64,000 nt of DNA from a bacterium. Lineage in GTDB: Bacteria > Armatimonadota > Zipacnadia > Zipacnadales > UBA11051. A model generated the notes under the pieces. The model searched no databases and had not been told where the DNA came from. It saw only the letters and a program-made list of their open reading frames with translations. The stretch's first letter is position 1, and every line of letters begins with the position of its first letter. The stretch covers positions 1 through 64,000 of the forward strand of contig JAUVVY010000005.1 of the NCBI GenBank assembly GCA_030604405.1. Direction: 5' to 3'. Shown here one piece after another: positions 42,562 to 50,740 of this stretch. A program made the position numbers and the translations under genes.

Positions 42562-44753
42562 ACCGTGCCGTACTTCTCGCGTTTGATGATGTAAGCCTGG
42601 CGGTCCGGCGGCTGGCATGTGAAGTAGTCGGAGTAGCCGGCCACGCGGACCACCAGATGGCGGTGGCATTCGGGATGAGCAACCGCGTCCTCCAACATCT
42701 CCGGCGTTACCGCTGAAAGCTGCAGTTGAATTCCGCCGAGGGCAAAGTAGGTGCGGATGAGGGTAATGAGCGCGTTCATCCCCGCTTCGCTGCCCAGCAG
42801 CTTGGGCTGAAACTCCAGGAGCAGCGAGCCGCCGTTGGCCAGCTCTGAGGTGTCAATCTTGGCCGCCGAGCGTATTGCCGCCGTCGGCCCGCGCAGCCCA
42901 CACCCTGCCGTCGGGTCCATCGAGTGGCTCAGCATTTCACCGTGTTTGCGCCCGTCGGCCGAGGCGGCCGTGTGTTGGCCGACGGCAACGTGCTGCCAGA
43001 AGCTCCACAGGCCCAGAATGAATGGCCCGCCCCGGATGTTCTGATGCCGGTTGATCTGCTCTTCCAGCGCCTTGACCGTCCGCACCCCGAGTCGGTCAAC
43101 ATCGTCATCGTCATTTCCCCAGTGCGGGGCCAGACGCTTCATCCGGGTGCGCAATTGCTCCTGGCCCTCCCAGTTATTGCGGAGGATCTCAATGAACTCA
43201 GGCAGGCTGAACTGTTTTTCCTCAAATACGAACTTGCGGATTGCGGCCAACGAGTCGGCGCAGGTGCCGATCCCGAAAGCCTGGAAGCCGCTCATGTTGT
43301 AAATGGCGCCGCCCTCGCTGAAGTCCATGGCCTTCTCCGCACAGCCGGAGATGAGCGCCGACATCATCGGCCGCGGCGTCATGGTCCACTTGACGATCTC
43401 TCCTCGGTTGGCCTTGATTACGCTCCTGCGCACACCATGAGCCATCTGCGCGAGGAAAGCGCTGTAGAGGTCGTCGAAGGTGTCGAAGTCGGCCGGGTCG
43501 CCGGTTTGCGGCCCATGCTGTTGTCCGGTGTCGAGCTTCCTGCCGTCACCCAGCGCCAGCTCCAGCCACTCCTGGAAGCAAACGTAGCCGGGCCACGATG
43601 CGGAGCGGAAATAGCCCTTGCCGCAGATGGTAGGCTCGTGGCAGCCGATGAGGCCATAGTCGCGTGCATCTTGCAGCGGTATTGCTTTGCTCTGCAGCGC
43701 CGGCACCATCTGGTCATCGTTGTAAACCTGCGGCATGTAGCGGCCCATGCGCATAGTCTCCAATATGTACTTCAGGTACTGGTCGGGCGTTCCGCTGTAG
43801 ATGCGGCTGGCGACGGAAGGCCCGACGTTCTGGAGCTCACGCGAGGCCTGCTGCATGATGTAGGTAAGTTCGTTGACCCCGTCGCGGCCATCCGGGGTGA
43901 TGCCGCCCACCGTCACGGTCTGCACATGGCCGATCGCGCCGTGCACGTTTTCGTATATCTTTATCCAGAGACATTCTATGAGTTCGAGGGCGCGCTCACG
44001 GGTGATGCGACCGGCCGCAATGTCGGCCTGGTAAAACGGATGGAGATACTGGTCCATGCGGCCCAGTGAGAACGCGACGCTCTCACATTCCACGTAGATA
44101 GCCAGATGCGTCAGCCAGAAAGATTGCAGCGCCTCGTGGAAAGTCTCGGCCGGGTGAGCCGGGACCTTTCGGCAGATCCGTGCCAGCTCCAGAAGCTCGG
44201 CTTTACGGGCCTCGTCGCATTGCTGGGCGGCAAGTTCTTCGGCGGCGTCGGCATGTCGTTCGGCTAACCTCAGGGCCGCCTCGCAGGAGAAGACCATTGA
44301 GTTGAGGCTATCTATGTGCTGGATGTGCTCCGGGTCAGCTTCATCGTAGTCGGGCAGGCGCTGCTTGAGGTCGTCAATTATGGCCAGGAAGCCTGCGTTG
44401 ATTACGCGAGGGTAGTCGGCGATCATGTAGCCGGGCTCGGCCGATCCTGCTGCCTGCGCCTCATCGTGCTCCGGCCAGCCGTACACCGTGCGCTTGCCGA
44501 TTATCAGCTCATCTTCGGCGATCCGTACAGGCATCTGCTCGCAGACGGCCTGCAGGGCCAGAGCTATCTGGACCTTACGGGGCTGCGCGCGATGCTCTTC
44601 AAATGAGGCCTGTACGATCGCGCAGCGGTCGCCGACCTCGCCCCAGTCTTTATTGAGAGCGCGGTCGCGCAGCCGCTCGATACGGGACATGAGGCCCATG
44701 CCGTCGGCGGGCAGATCGTGTCTTCTACATTCGCTTTCAGATGTAACGCTCAT
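42558..44753 (-). CDS. Glycyl radical enzyme (pyruvate formate-lyase/diol dehydratase-like superfamily), 731 aa
   Basis: A 731-residue oxygen-sensitive enzyme. The radical-bearing glycine is in VVRVAGYSDYF near the C-terminus and the catalytic cysteine with its base is in LIGCHEPTICG, giving Cys-His-Glu where the family has Cys-x-Glu. The PFL N-terminal domain spans about 30-580 (MVFSCEAALRLAERHADAA, FHEALQSFWLTHLAIYVECES). The Cys-x-Glu arrangement separates it from PFL (Cys-Cys) and fits the dehydratase/C-S or C-N lyase branch, but the substrate is not predictable. It is the last gene of a leftward set with a URO-D protein, SDR and HisD/HpsN-like dehydrogenase. No radical SAM activase is in the window. 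Confidence 0.92.
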   Translation of the reverse strand: MSVTSESECRRHDLPADGMGLMSRIERLRDRALNKDWGEVGDRCAIVQASFEEHRAQPRKVQIALALQAVCEQMPVRIAEDELIIGKRTVYGWPEHDEAQAAGSAEPGYMIADYPRVINAGFLAIIDDLKQRLPDYDEADPEHIQHIDSLNSMVFSCEAALRLAERHADAAEELAAQQCDEARKAELLELARICRKVPAHPAETFHEALQSFWLTHLAIYVECESVAFSLGRMDQYLHPFYQADIAAGRITRERALELIECLWIKIYENVHGAIGHVQTVTVGGITPDGRDGVNELTYIMQQASRELQNVGPSVASRIYSGTPDQYLKYILETMRMGRYMPQVYNDDQMVPALQSKAIPLQDARDYGLIGCHEPTICGKGYFRSASWPGYVCFQEWLELALGDGRKLDTGQQHGPQTGDPADFDTFDDLYSAFLAQMAHGVRRSVIKANRGEIVKWTMTPRPMMSALISGCAEKAMDFSEGGAIYNMSGFQAFGIGTCADSLAAIRKFVFEEKQFSLPEFIEILRNNWEGQEQLRTRMKRLAPHWGNDDDDVDRLGVRTVKALEEQINRHQNIRGGPFILGLWSFWQHVAVGQHTAASADGRKHGEMLSHSMDPTAGCGLRGPTAAIRSAAKIDTSELANGGSLLLEFQPKLLGSEAGMNALITLIRTYFALGGIQLQLSAVTPEMLEDAVAHPECHRHLVVRVAGYSDYFTCQPPDRQAYIIKREKYGTV

Positions 44754-44779
44754 TACCGTTTTCCCGAAAAATCCCGTGG

Positions 44780-44798
44780 GTCGGGCTTCCAGCCCGAC
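44780..44798. repeat. TCGGGC hairpin repeat, short copy
   Basis: GTCGGGCT (44780-44787), loop TCC, AGCCCGAC (44791-44798): a perfect 8-bp hairpin in the 79-base gap between the glycyl radical enzyme and URO-D genes. Arms match those at 5594-5637. Confidence 0.65.
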
Positions 44799-44832
44799 TC
44801 CCTAGCGGCACGTAATTGCGGGCAGTATATCG

Positions 44833-45891
44833 CTATGCGCCAGGGCCTGCAAGTGCCGCGAACATCTGGTTGGCGGCCTGGGGCGACTCCACGCGCGTGA
44901 TGAGCCAGAGACCTTCGGCGGGCAGAGCCTCAACCAAAATCTTCATCTCATCCACGGACAGCATGCCGTGAACGATGGTAGGCTTCGCGCGCTGAGCTTT
45001 GGCGATGACAGGAAGCAGCTCTGCGACCGTCGGTCCGCTGACATCAACAGTTATCTCGACCGCCGCCAATTCAGGCATCGCAAGAACTGTATCAAGGTGC
45101 TGCAGGTAGCCGGAGTGGAGATGGAGTGAGGCGAAATCGAACCGCGATACGATGCGGCTGAGGCCCGGAAGCACAAACTCGCGGAACAGGTCAGGGGAGA
45201 GCAACCCCATGGCGTCTTCTTGCGTCTCCGGGCACAGCCCGGGCGCCCAGACTTCCCTGAAACCAGCGCCGTATCCGCCGTGAAATCCCGGGATGATGTT
45301 GAATTGAGCCGCGGCTACCTCGAGCCACAAGTCAGTAAGCTCCCCAAGCACCGCACGGACCTCATCGGGATGGTCGTAGAAATCCAACAGCAGCGCCGAT
45401 CCGCCGCGCATCGCCAGGAGAATGTCCATCGGGCCGCTCATGAAAGGAATCCCAACAGGATACCGGCCATGAGACTGCGCCACCAGCTTAGTTGTGAACT
45501 CCAGCAGCTTCTGCAGCCAGGGATTGTCGCGCGAGAGGCGCAGAGCCGGCACGTCGCAGATGTCGGTGACGATCGGCTCATTCCAAAGCGCGTCCTCGTC
45601 GGTGCGGACGGGACAGCCCACTATTGTCTCCAGCCAGGAGAGACCAAAGAACGGTATAGCCGTCCAGATCTGATCGCCGGCCATTTCCTGGCTCTCGCGG
45701 TACTGGCGATCGTACACCGGGAGGAAGGCCTCAACGTCGAAATCCTGGGGCGTCAGGTAACGACCTCTGGGTATCGGGACGAGGTCAAACTCCTCTCGTG
45801 GTGAGTAACGATAGGTCGTGAAGCCGAGCAGCGGACGATCCGTCTTTTCTCGGTCCCAAAAGGCTCGATGCCTCTGCAGCTTCTCTTCCAA
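44833..45891 (-). CDS. Uroporphyrinogen-decarboxylase-family (URO-D) protein
   Basis: A 352-residue URO-D superfamily TIM barrel. Segments seen: RHRAFWDREKTDRPLLGF at the start, GIPFMSGPMDILLAMRG, FREFVLPGLSRIVSRFDFASLHLHSGYLQHLD and VHGMLSVDEMKILVE. Methyltransferase relatives bind zinc with H-x-C-G; here the position reads HLHSG, without cysteine, so corrinoid methyl transfer is not supported. The only credible start is TTG 45891, because an in-frame TGA lies shortly upstream; AGGA is near. It stands between the SDR and the glycyl radical enzyme genes on the same strand, the recurring context of this subfamily near sugar or sulfonate catabolism genes (inference). Confidence 0.8.
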   Translation of the reverse strand: MEEKLQRHRAFWDREKTDRPLLGFTTYRYSPREEFDLVPIPRGRYLTPQDFDVEAFLPVYDRQYRESQEMAGDQIWTAIPFFGLSWLETIVGCPVRTDEDALWNEPIVTDICDVPALRLSRDNPWLQKLLEFTTKLVAQSHGRYPVGIPFMSGPMDILLAMRGGSALLLDFYDHPDEVRAVLGELTDLWLEVAAAQFNIIPGFHGGYGAGFREVWAPGLCPETQEDAMGLLSPDLFREFVLPGLSRIVSRFDFASLHLHSGYLQHLDTVLAMPELAAVEITVDVSGPTVAELLPVIAKAQRAKPTIVHGMLSVDEMKILVEALPAEGLWLITRVESPQAANQMFAALAGPGA

Positions 45892-45963
45892 TGATTCCTG
45901 TATCAGCAGAGATCACTCCTGTCGTTCGTCCGGAATATCCGTAAGCCATCCGACTGCAATTGC

Positions 45964-46728
45964 CTACCACGCCGTCCAGCCGCCATCAACCGGCAGCGTC
46001 GCTGCATTGACCATGCCCGCCTCCTCGCTGGCAAGGTAAACCACCGCAGCGGCCACGTCCTCGGGCATTGCGAGCTTGCCGCACGGGATCTTGCCCAGCA
46101 CGAAGCTCAGGAACTCAGGGTTCTGTAATCGCTTGCGCGTCAGGTTCGTCTCCACGAAAGTAGGGGCGATGGAGTTGACGGTTATGCCATGCTTCGCCCA
46201 TTCTACCCCGAGCGTGCGGGTTAACTGAATCACCGCACCCTTGGTAGAGCAATAGACGGGCTGGCCAGGAATGCCAATCAGCCCCGACTGGCTGGAAATG
46301 AAGATAATGCGTCCCCAGCCGCGTGGGATCATCAGTTTCGCTACTTCCTGAGCGCAGAAGAAGCCACCCTTTATATTGGTGTTGAAGTGGTCGTCCCAGT
46401 TCTCGGCGGTTACCTCGAGGGCGGGTGAGGGCCGGTTAATGCCGGCGTTGTTGACCAGGATGTCAACGTGGCCGAATTCTGAGGCAACGGCGGCGATGCC
46501 CGCCCGGATCTGCTCGAGGTCCCGGACATCCATGTCGAACTCGAATACGCGGTGGCCGTGCTGCCCGGCTTTCGCTGAGGTCTCCTGAAGGCTCTCTGCG
46601 GGCTTGTCCGAGACAGCAACGTGAGCGCCGGCGCGGGCAAGGGCTACTGCTGTCGCCGCGCCCAGGCCGGTTGCGGCCCCGGTAATCACCGCGACCTTGC
46701 CATCCAATCGGAACATCGTGTCACTCAT
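45964..46728 (-). CDS. Short-chain dehydrogenase/reductase (SDR)
   Basis: A 254-residue classical SDR that oxidises or reduces a hydroxyl/keto group with NAD(P)H. Seen are the nucleotide motif TGAATGLG, the structural NNAG, and the catalytic Ser-Tyr-Lys set (ISSQSG, then YCSTKGA). The closing VNAATLPVDGGWTAW is typical. An acidic-type cofactor loop (SDKPAES) follows the second strand, with aspartate favouring NAD(H). GGAGG precedes ATG 46728 by eight bases. A structured repeat lies between it and the upstream HisD-like gene. In HpsOPN pathways an SDR acts beside HpsN; that parallel is only suggestive. Confidence 0.92.
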   Translation of the reverse strand: MSDTMFRLDGKVAVITGAATGLGAATAVALARAGAHVAVSDKPAESLQETSAKAGQHGHRVFEFDMDVRDLEQIRAGIAAVASEFGHVDILVNNAGINRPSPALEVTAENWDDHFNTNIKGGFFCAQEVAKLMIPRGWGRIIFISSQSGLIGIPGQPVYCSTKGAVIQLTRTLGVEWAKHGITVNSIAPTFVETNLTRKRLQNPEFLSFVLGKIPCGKLAMPEDVAAAVVYLASEEAGMVNAATLPVDGGWTAW

Positions 46729-46744
46729 GAGTTAGTCCTCCCTG

Positions 46745-46954
46745 AGCGGCGTTGTCCATCGCCCGGCGGAACGCCGGACGCCATCCTGGCGAGGTCTGTA
46801 CACCCAAACGGCCAACGGCAACGGCTGGGCCAGCCTTGGAAGCTTCGCTTTGCGAAGCTTCCTGCGACAGGCCCTTCCATTACGACTAACGACGCCACAG
46901 CGTCACCCTATAGCTTGAATTGTCCAAAATCTGCATAAGTGCAGTTGAAGCCCG
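46745..46954. repeat. Structured dispersed repeat, copy C
   Basis: Homologous to 15220-15458. Shared blocks: AACGCCGGACGCCAT, ACGGCC...ACGGCTGGGCCAG, GCGACAGGCCC...CATTACGACTA and the boundary segment at 46932-46954. The central hairpin is GGAAGCTTCGC (46838-46848), loop TTT, GCGAAGCTTCC (46852-46862); GGGCC (46827-46831) pairs with GGCCC (46870-46874). The stem sequence differs from copy B but remains fully paired. It sits just upstream of the SDR gene. Confidence 0.85.
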
Positions 46955-46981
46955 AGCTACGCGACGAGAAAGTGCGTGTGC

Positions 46982-48253
46982 TTATGCGTCGCGGTATCGG
47001 TCAATTCTGATGCGGGCGGTCAGGCCGTGCGCCAGCATGTTCTCCCGCTCGCACTGGCGCTCGGTGACCGGGGCCAGTTCCAGGGAAGCGGCAGGACTCA
47101 TGCGCTGGTACGTGCAGGTCTTGAGGAACTTGCCCACCCAGACGCCTCCGGTGTAGCGGGCCGCACGACTGGTGGGCAGAATGTGGTTTGTGCCGATTGA
47201 TTTGTCGCCGTACGCGACCGTGGTCTCCTCCCCGATGAACAAAGACCCGTAGTTGGTAAGGTTGGTAAAGAAGTAGTCGGTGTCGCTGACGTGGAGCTCC
47301 AGGTGCTCCGGCGCATAATCGTCGCTCAGCCTGACGGCTTCCTCGGGGCTGTCGGCTGCATAGACGATGCCGTTGTCGCCCCACGAAACGCTGGCGACAT
47401 CCTTGGTGGGCAGGACTTCCAACTGCTTTTCGACCTCGCTTATAGCTCTGTTGGCGAAGTCTTCGCTGAGGCAGATGAGGCAGACGCCGCTGTTGGGGTC
47501 GTGTTCGGCCTGCCCCAGCAGGTCGCAGGCAACCAGCTCAGGGTCTGCCTGGTCATCTGCAATGATGAGTATCTCAGTGGGGCCGGCCAGGATGTCTATG
47601 CCGCAGCGGCCAAAGAGTTGGCGCTTGGCCTCGGCCACGTACTTGTTGCCCGCGCCACACAGCATATCGACCGGCTCTACGTCTTCCAGCCCGAAGGCCA
47701 TCAGAGCCATGGCCGGAACTCCGCCGAGCACAAAGATTCTGTCCGCGCCGGCTTTGGCGATTGCGTTGATGGTCGCCGGATAGTAGCCCTGCCCCTTTAC
47801 CGGCGGCGTGCAGGCGATAACGCTTTTCACTCCCGCCACCTTGGCCGGGATGATGCTCATCTGGGCTGAGCCGAACATCGGATACCTACCACCGGGGACA
47901 TAGCTGCCCACGGAATTGACGGGGATGTGTGTGTGGCCGAGGATGACGCCCGGTCTGATTTCAGTCTCCAGAGGCAGCAGCGTGGCAAGCTGGGCCGTGG
48001 CGAACTCGCGCACATTTGCCTGACAGTAATCGGTATCCTCTATTGCCTGTTCGGGGAGCTGGGCGATGGCGGCTTCGATCTCTTGCGAAGTCAGTTCGAA
48101 GCTGGCGGGATCCCAGTCGTCGAATTTCGTACTGTACTTGCGCACAGCGTCCATGCCGTTTTGCTCCAGGTCCTTGAGCATCCCCGCGACGTACTCAGAG
48201 GTCTGCTGATCCTGTTCAAACAGTCTGTGTCCGCCACTCTTGACCGTTCTCAT
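46982..48253 (-). CDS. hisD: Histidinol-dehydrogenase-family enzyme, sulfopropanediol 3-dehydrogenase (HpsN)-like
   Basis: A 423-residue zinc-dependent NAD+ dehydrogenase of the HisD superfamily (symbol at family level only). Catalytic landmarks are kept: LLGQAEHDPNSG, the base pair in YAPEHLELH, SIGTNHILPTS and AHGLTARIR. Within the family it follows the HpsN-type branch, with YSTKFDDWDPASFE near the start, GVILGHTHIPVNSVGSYVPGG and AYGDKSIGTNH; HpsN oxidises 2,3-dihydroxypropane-1-sulfonate to sulfolactate. No histidine-biosynthesis genes are nearby. ATG 48253 has GGAGG six bases upstream; the frame runs further back but without a start signal. First gene of the set leading to SDR, URO-D and glycyl radical enzyme. 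Confidence 0.88.
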   Translation of the reverse strand: MRTVKSGGHRLFEQDQQTSEYVAGMLKDLEQNGMDAVRKYSTKFDDWDPASFELTSQEIEAAIAQLPEQAIEDTDYCQANVREFATAQLATLLPLETEIRPGVILGHTHIPVNSVGSYVPGGRYPMFGSAQMSIIPAKVAGVKSVIACTPPVKGQGYYPATINAIAKAGADRIFVLGGVPAMALMAFGLEDVEPVDMLCGAGNKYVAEAKRQLFGRCGIDILAGPTEILIIADDQADPELVACDLLGQAEHDPNSGVCLICLSEDFANRAISEVEKQLEVLPTKDVASVSWGDNGIVYAADSPEEAVRLSDDYAPEHLELHVSDTDYFFTNLTNYGSLFIGEETTVAYGDKSIGTNHILPTSRAARYTGGVWVGKFLKTCTYQRMSPAASLELAPVTERQCERENMLAHGLTARIRIDRYRDA

Positions 48254-48571
48254 AATACCCCTCCCGATCCGAACTTGCTTAGGACATTCTTGCCCCGCGT
48301 GGGGCCGCAACTGGATAGTATTTCGAGTTGCGGGTCGCGATGTCCTTGTGCATGACGTCTTGCAAGCGCCTGTAGAAGACTGAGCGGCGGGGAAATAACG
48401 CACTCGACTTCGCCACGCCATCCGTGATTCCCTGCTGCTATCAGTCGCTGAAACCTCCGTTACCGCCGCTTTGGCGCAGGTGAGTTCATGGCCGGTGTTG
48501 AAAAGGATTGACAACCAGCCGCAACCGATGAAGTACGACCTCATGCGGCTGAGACCCGGTGGAGGTGCATA
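48254..48571. other. Divergent intergenic region
   Basis: About 318 bases between the leftward HisD-like and rightward nitroreductase genes, so promoters for both should be here. A perfect TTGACA at about 48509 has no good -10 element 17 bases on, so I do not call a promoter. No riboswitch, tRNA or repeat was recognised. Confidence 0.4.
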
Positions 48572-49252
48572 ATGAAAAAGCGAACAGTATTGCTTGCGAG
48601 CCTCGGCGCATTGGTATTATTCAGCCTGGTGATGGTGGACTGTCGTAGCGCGCCACCCCAAGAGCTGGCTGAACCGGTAGATCTGCCGGAGCCGCAGAAG
48701 GAGGGCACAATGTCTGTCGAAGAGGCCATCAGCAAGCGCCGTTCGGTGCGTCGCTTTGCGGATCGCGAACTGTCAATCGAGCAGGTGAGTCAGCTTGCAT
48801 GGGCGGCGCAGGGCATAACCGATCCCCAGCGCGGCTTTCGCGCGGCTCCCTCGGCGGGGGCGACTTACCCGTTGGAACTGTACCTGGTCAAATCTGACGG
48901 CACCTACCATTACATACCCGCTGAGCACAGGCTGATGAGGCTGTACTCGGAGGACGTGCGTGGGCCGCTGGCGGATGCGGCGCTGGGCCAGGCCGCCGTG
49001 CGGGAGGCCGCGCTCAACGTGGTGATAGCGGCGGTGTTTGAGCGCACGCGGGCACGCTACGGTTCCCGCGCCGATGTGTACGTGTACACGGAGGCTGGCC
49101 ATGTGGCTGAGAACCTGCACCTGCAGGCGGTGGCCCTCGGCCTGGGCTCAGTGCCGATCGGCGCCTTCCGTAAAGCGGCTGTCGCAGAGGCGCTCGGCCT
49201 GCCGCAAGACCACGAGCCGATTTACATCATCTCGATCGGCTATCCGCGCTAG
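48572..49252 (+). CDS. SagB-type nitroreductase-family protein with N-terminal signal/anchor
   Basis: A 226-residue protein of the FMN-dependent nitroreductase superfamily, SagB/ThcOx branch. From about residue 47 it has ISKRRSVRRFADRELSIEQVSQLAWAAQG, then APSAGATYPLELYLV and the C-terminal AVALGLGSVPIGAF, all typical. Unusually it begins with MKKRTVLLASLGALVLFSLVMVDC, a hydrophobic signal or anchor with a non-standard lipobox (aspartate before the cysteine). Exported homologues without known substrate occur in many bacteria. GGAGG precedes ATG 48572. No precursor peptide or cyclodehydratase gene is nearby, so a role in thiazole/oxazole peptide synthesis is not supported. Confidence 0.85.
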   Translation: MKKRTVLLASLGALVLFSLVMVDCRSAPPQELAEPVDLPEPQKEGTMSVEEAISKRRSVRRFADRELSIEQVSQLAWAAQGITDPQRGFRAAPSAGATYPLELYLVKSDGTYHYIPAEHRLMRLYSEDVRGPLADAALGQAAVREAALNVVIAAVFERTRARYGSRADVYVYTEAGHVAENLHLQAVALGLGSVPIGAFRKAAVAEALGLPQDHEPIYIISIGYPR

Positions 49253-49301
49253 TGCGCCGCTGGGACACACCGATGGGCTGCATATTGATAGGAGCGTGAG
49301 C

Positions 49302-50732
49302 GTGAGCAGATTCGCGGGCATCATGTTGGTAATGGCCCTGGCTGTCGGCTCAGGATTCGCAGACGGGCCATTCTTTGCGGACGTCACGGCGCAGGTGGGC
49401 ATTGAAGGCAAGGCGCAAGCTGCCTGGGGAGATTATGATAGCGACGGCTGGGTAGATGTGTATATCTCCGGCCGGCTGTATCACAACGAAGGCGGCCAGC
49501 AATTCGCATTGGCGAATGAGAGCGCTGGATTGCGGGGCGGCGGCGCCGGAGTATGGGGCGACTACGACAATGACGGCGACCTGGACCTGTTCCTATGGGG
49601 CGGCGAGGGGGCGCTGTTTCGCAACAACGGTGATGGCACTTTCGCCGAAGTTGACTTCCCGGAGCTGCCGACAATCGTGTCGCGTTGCGCGGCATGGATT
49701 GACCTCAACAGCGATGGGCTGCTCGACCTGTATGTGGGCGGGTATGAGACGTGGAAGGAGCAGGCCTTTTACCCGGACGCAATCTACATCAATGAGGGCA
49801 ACGATACCTTCGTAGAGCATTGGCAGACTCCCAACGCTGAGAAATGGGCCAGCCGCGGGGTTACCTGCGCCGATTTTGACGAAGACGGTGACATGGATGT
49901 GTATGTGTCGAACTATCGCCTGCAGCCGAATGTGCTTTGGCGGAATTATGGCGACCTGAGGTTGAGCGATGTGGCCGTTCTGTACAATGTGGCCGGTGTG
50001 CCAAATGCAGTAGTGAGCTACTTCGAGGGCCGCAAGTACCCCTCGCACGGCCACACCATCGGCTCGGCGTGGGGAGACATGGACAACGACGGCCACCTCG
50101 ATTTATTCGTCGGGAACTTCAGCCACCCGTCTGCCTACCAGGACCGGCCCATGTTTTTGCGGAGCGAGGGCCCGCCCAAGTATCGCTTCGTTGACATGAG
50201 TGCCCAGGCCGGCCTGCACTGGCAGGAGTCGTACGCCAGCCCCGCGCTTGGGGACTTCGACAACGACGGCGACCTCGACCTGTACTTCACGACCGTTTAT
50301 GGCGGCGACCATTGCGTTCTGTACCGCAATGATGGCGAATGGCGCTTCTCCGATGTCACCGATGCCTCGGGGATCGAGGCCGCGGTTACCTACCAGGCCG
50401 CATGGGCCGACTACGATAACGACGGCGACCTGGATTTGCTGACAGGCGGCAAGCTCTATCAGAACCGAGGGGCGTCCGGCCACTGGCTCAAGGTCCGCCT
50501 GATGGGCGACGGCTCAGCCATCGGCGCCCAGGTGCGCATCAGGCTTGGCCCGCAGGTGCTGACGCGACAGGTCGAAAGCGCCACCGGTGAGGGCAACCAG
50601 AACGACATGACACTGCACTTCGGCCTGGGGGAGACGTCTCATGAGGTGGAGCTTGAGATCACCTGGGATCGTGGCACAAAGCAGACGGTCACGTCGCCGG
50701 TGGACCGGCTGGTGATCGTAAAGAAAGAGTGA
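49302..50732 (+). CDS. Exported FG-GAP/VCBS-repeat protein with ASPIC/UnbV domain
   Basis: A 476-residue secreted protein. GTG 49302 is preferred: AGGAG is seven bases before it and a signal peptide (MSRFAGIMLVMALAVGSGFADG) follows; the frame back to 49038 overlaps the nitroreductase gene. The body is a propeller of FG-GAP repeats with calcium loops such as DYDSDGWVDVY, DYDNDGDLDLF, DFDEDGDMDVY, DMDNDGHLDLF, DFDNDGDLDLY and DYDNDGDLDLL. The C-terminal 90 residues (NRGASGHWLKVRLMGDGSAIGAQVRI, then ATGEGNQND) are the ASPIC/UnbV domain. Such proteins bind glycans or other proteins outside the cell. It follows the nitroreductase gene by about 50 bases. Confidence 0.9.
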   Translation: MSRFAGIMLVMALAVGSGFADGPFFADVTAQVGIEGKAQAAWGDYDSDGWVDVYISGRLYHNEGGQQFALANESAGLRGGGAGVWGDYDNDGDLDLFLWGGEGALFRNNGDGTFAEVDFPELPTIVSRCAAWIDLNSDGLLDLYVGGYETWKEQAFYPDAIYINEGNDTFVEHWQTPNAEKWASRGVTCADFDEDGDMDVYVSNYRLQPNVLWRNYGDLRLSDVAVLYNVAGVPNAVVSYFEGRKYPSHGHTIGSAWGDMDNDGHLDLFVGNFSHPSAYQDRPMFLRSEGPPKYRFVDMSAQAGLHWQESYASPALGDFDNDGDLDLYFTTVYGGDHCVLYRNDGEWRFSDVTDASGIEAAVTYQAAWADYDNDGDLDLLTGGKLYQNRGASGHWLKVRLMGDGSAIGAQVRIRLGPQVLTRQVESATGEGNQNDMTLHFGLGETSHEVELEITWDRGTKQTVTSPVDRLVIVKKE

Positions 50733-50740
50733 GCTAGAGC

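Noticed and set aside
46982-48253. Histidine biosynthesis gene
   Set aside because: The HisD-family enzyme has HpsN-type segments and no other his gene nearby; its neighbours are an SDR, a URO-D protein and a glycyl radical enzyme.
48509-48540. Promoter from a perfect TTGACA before the nitroreductase gene
   Set aside because: No acceptable -10 hexamer lies 16-18 bases downstream.
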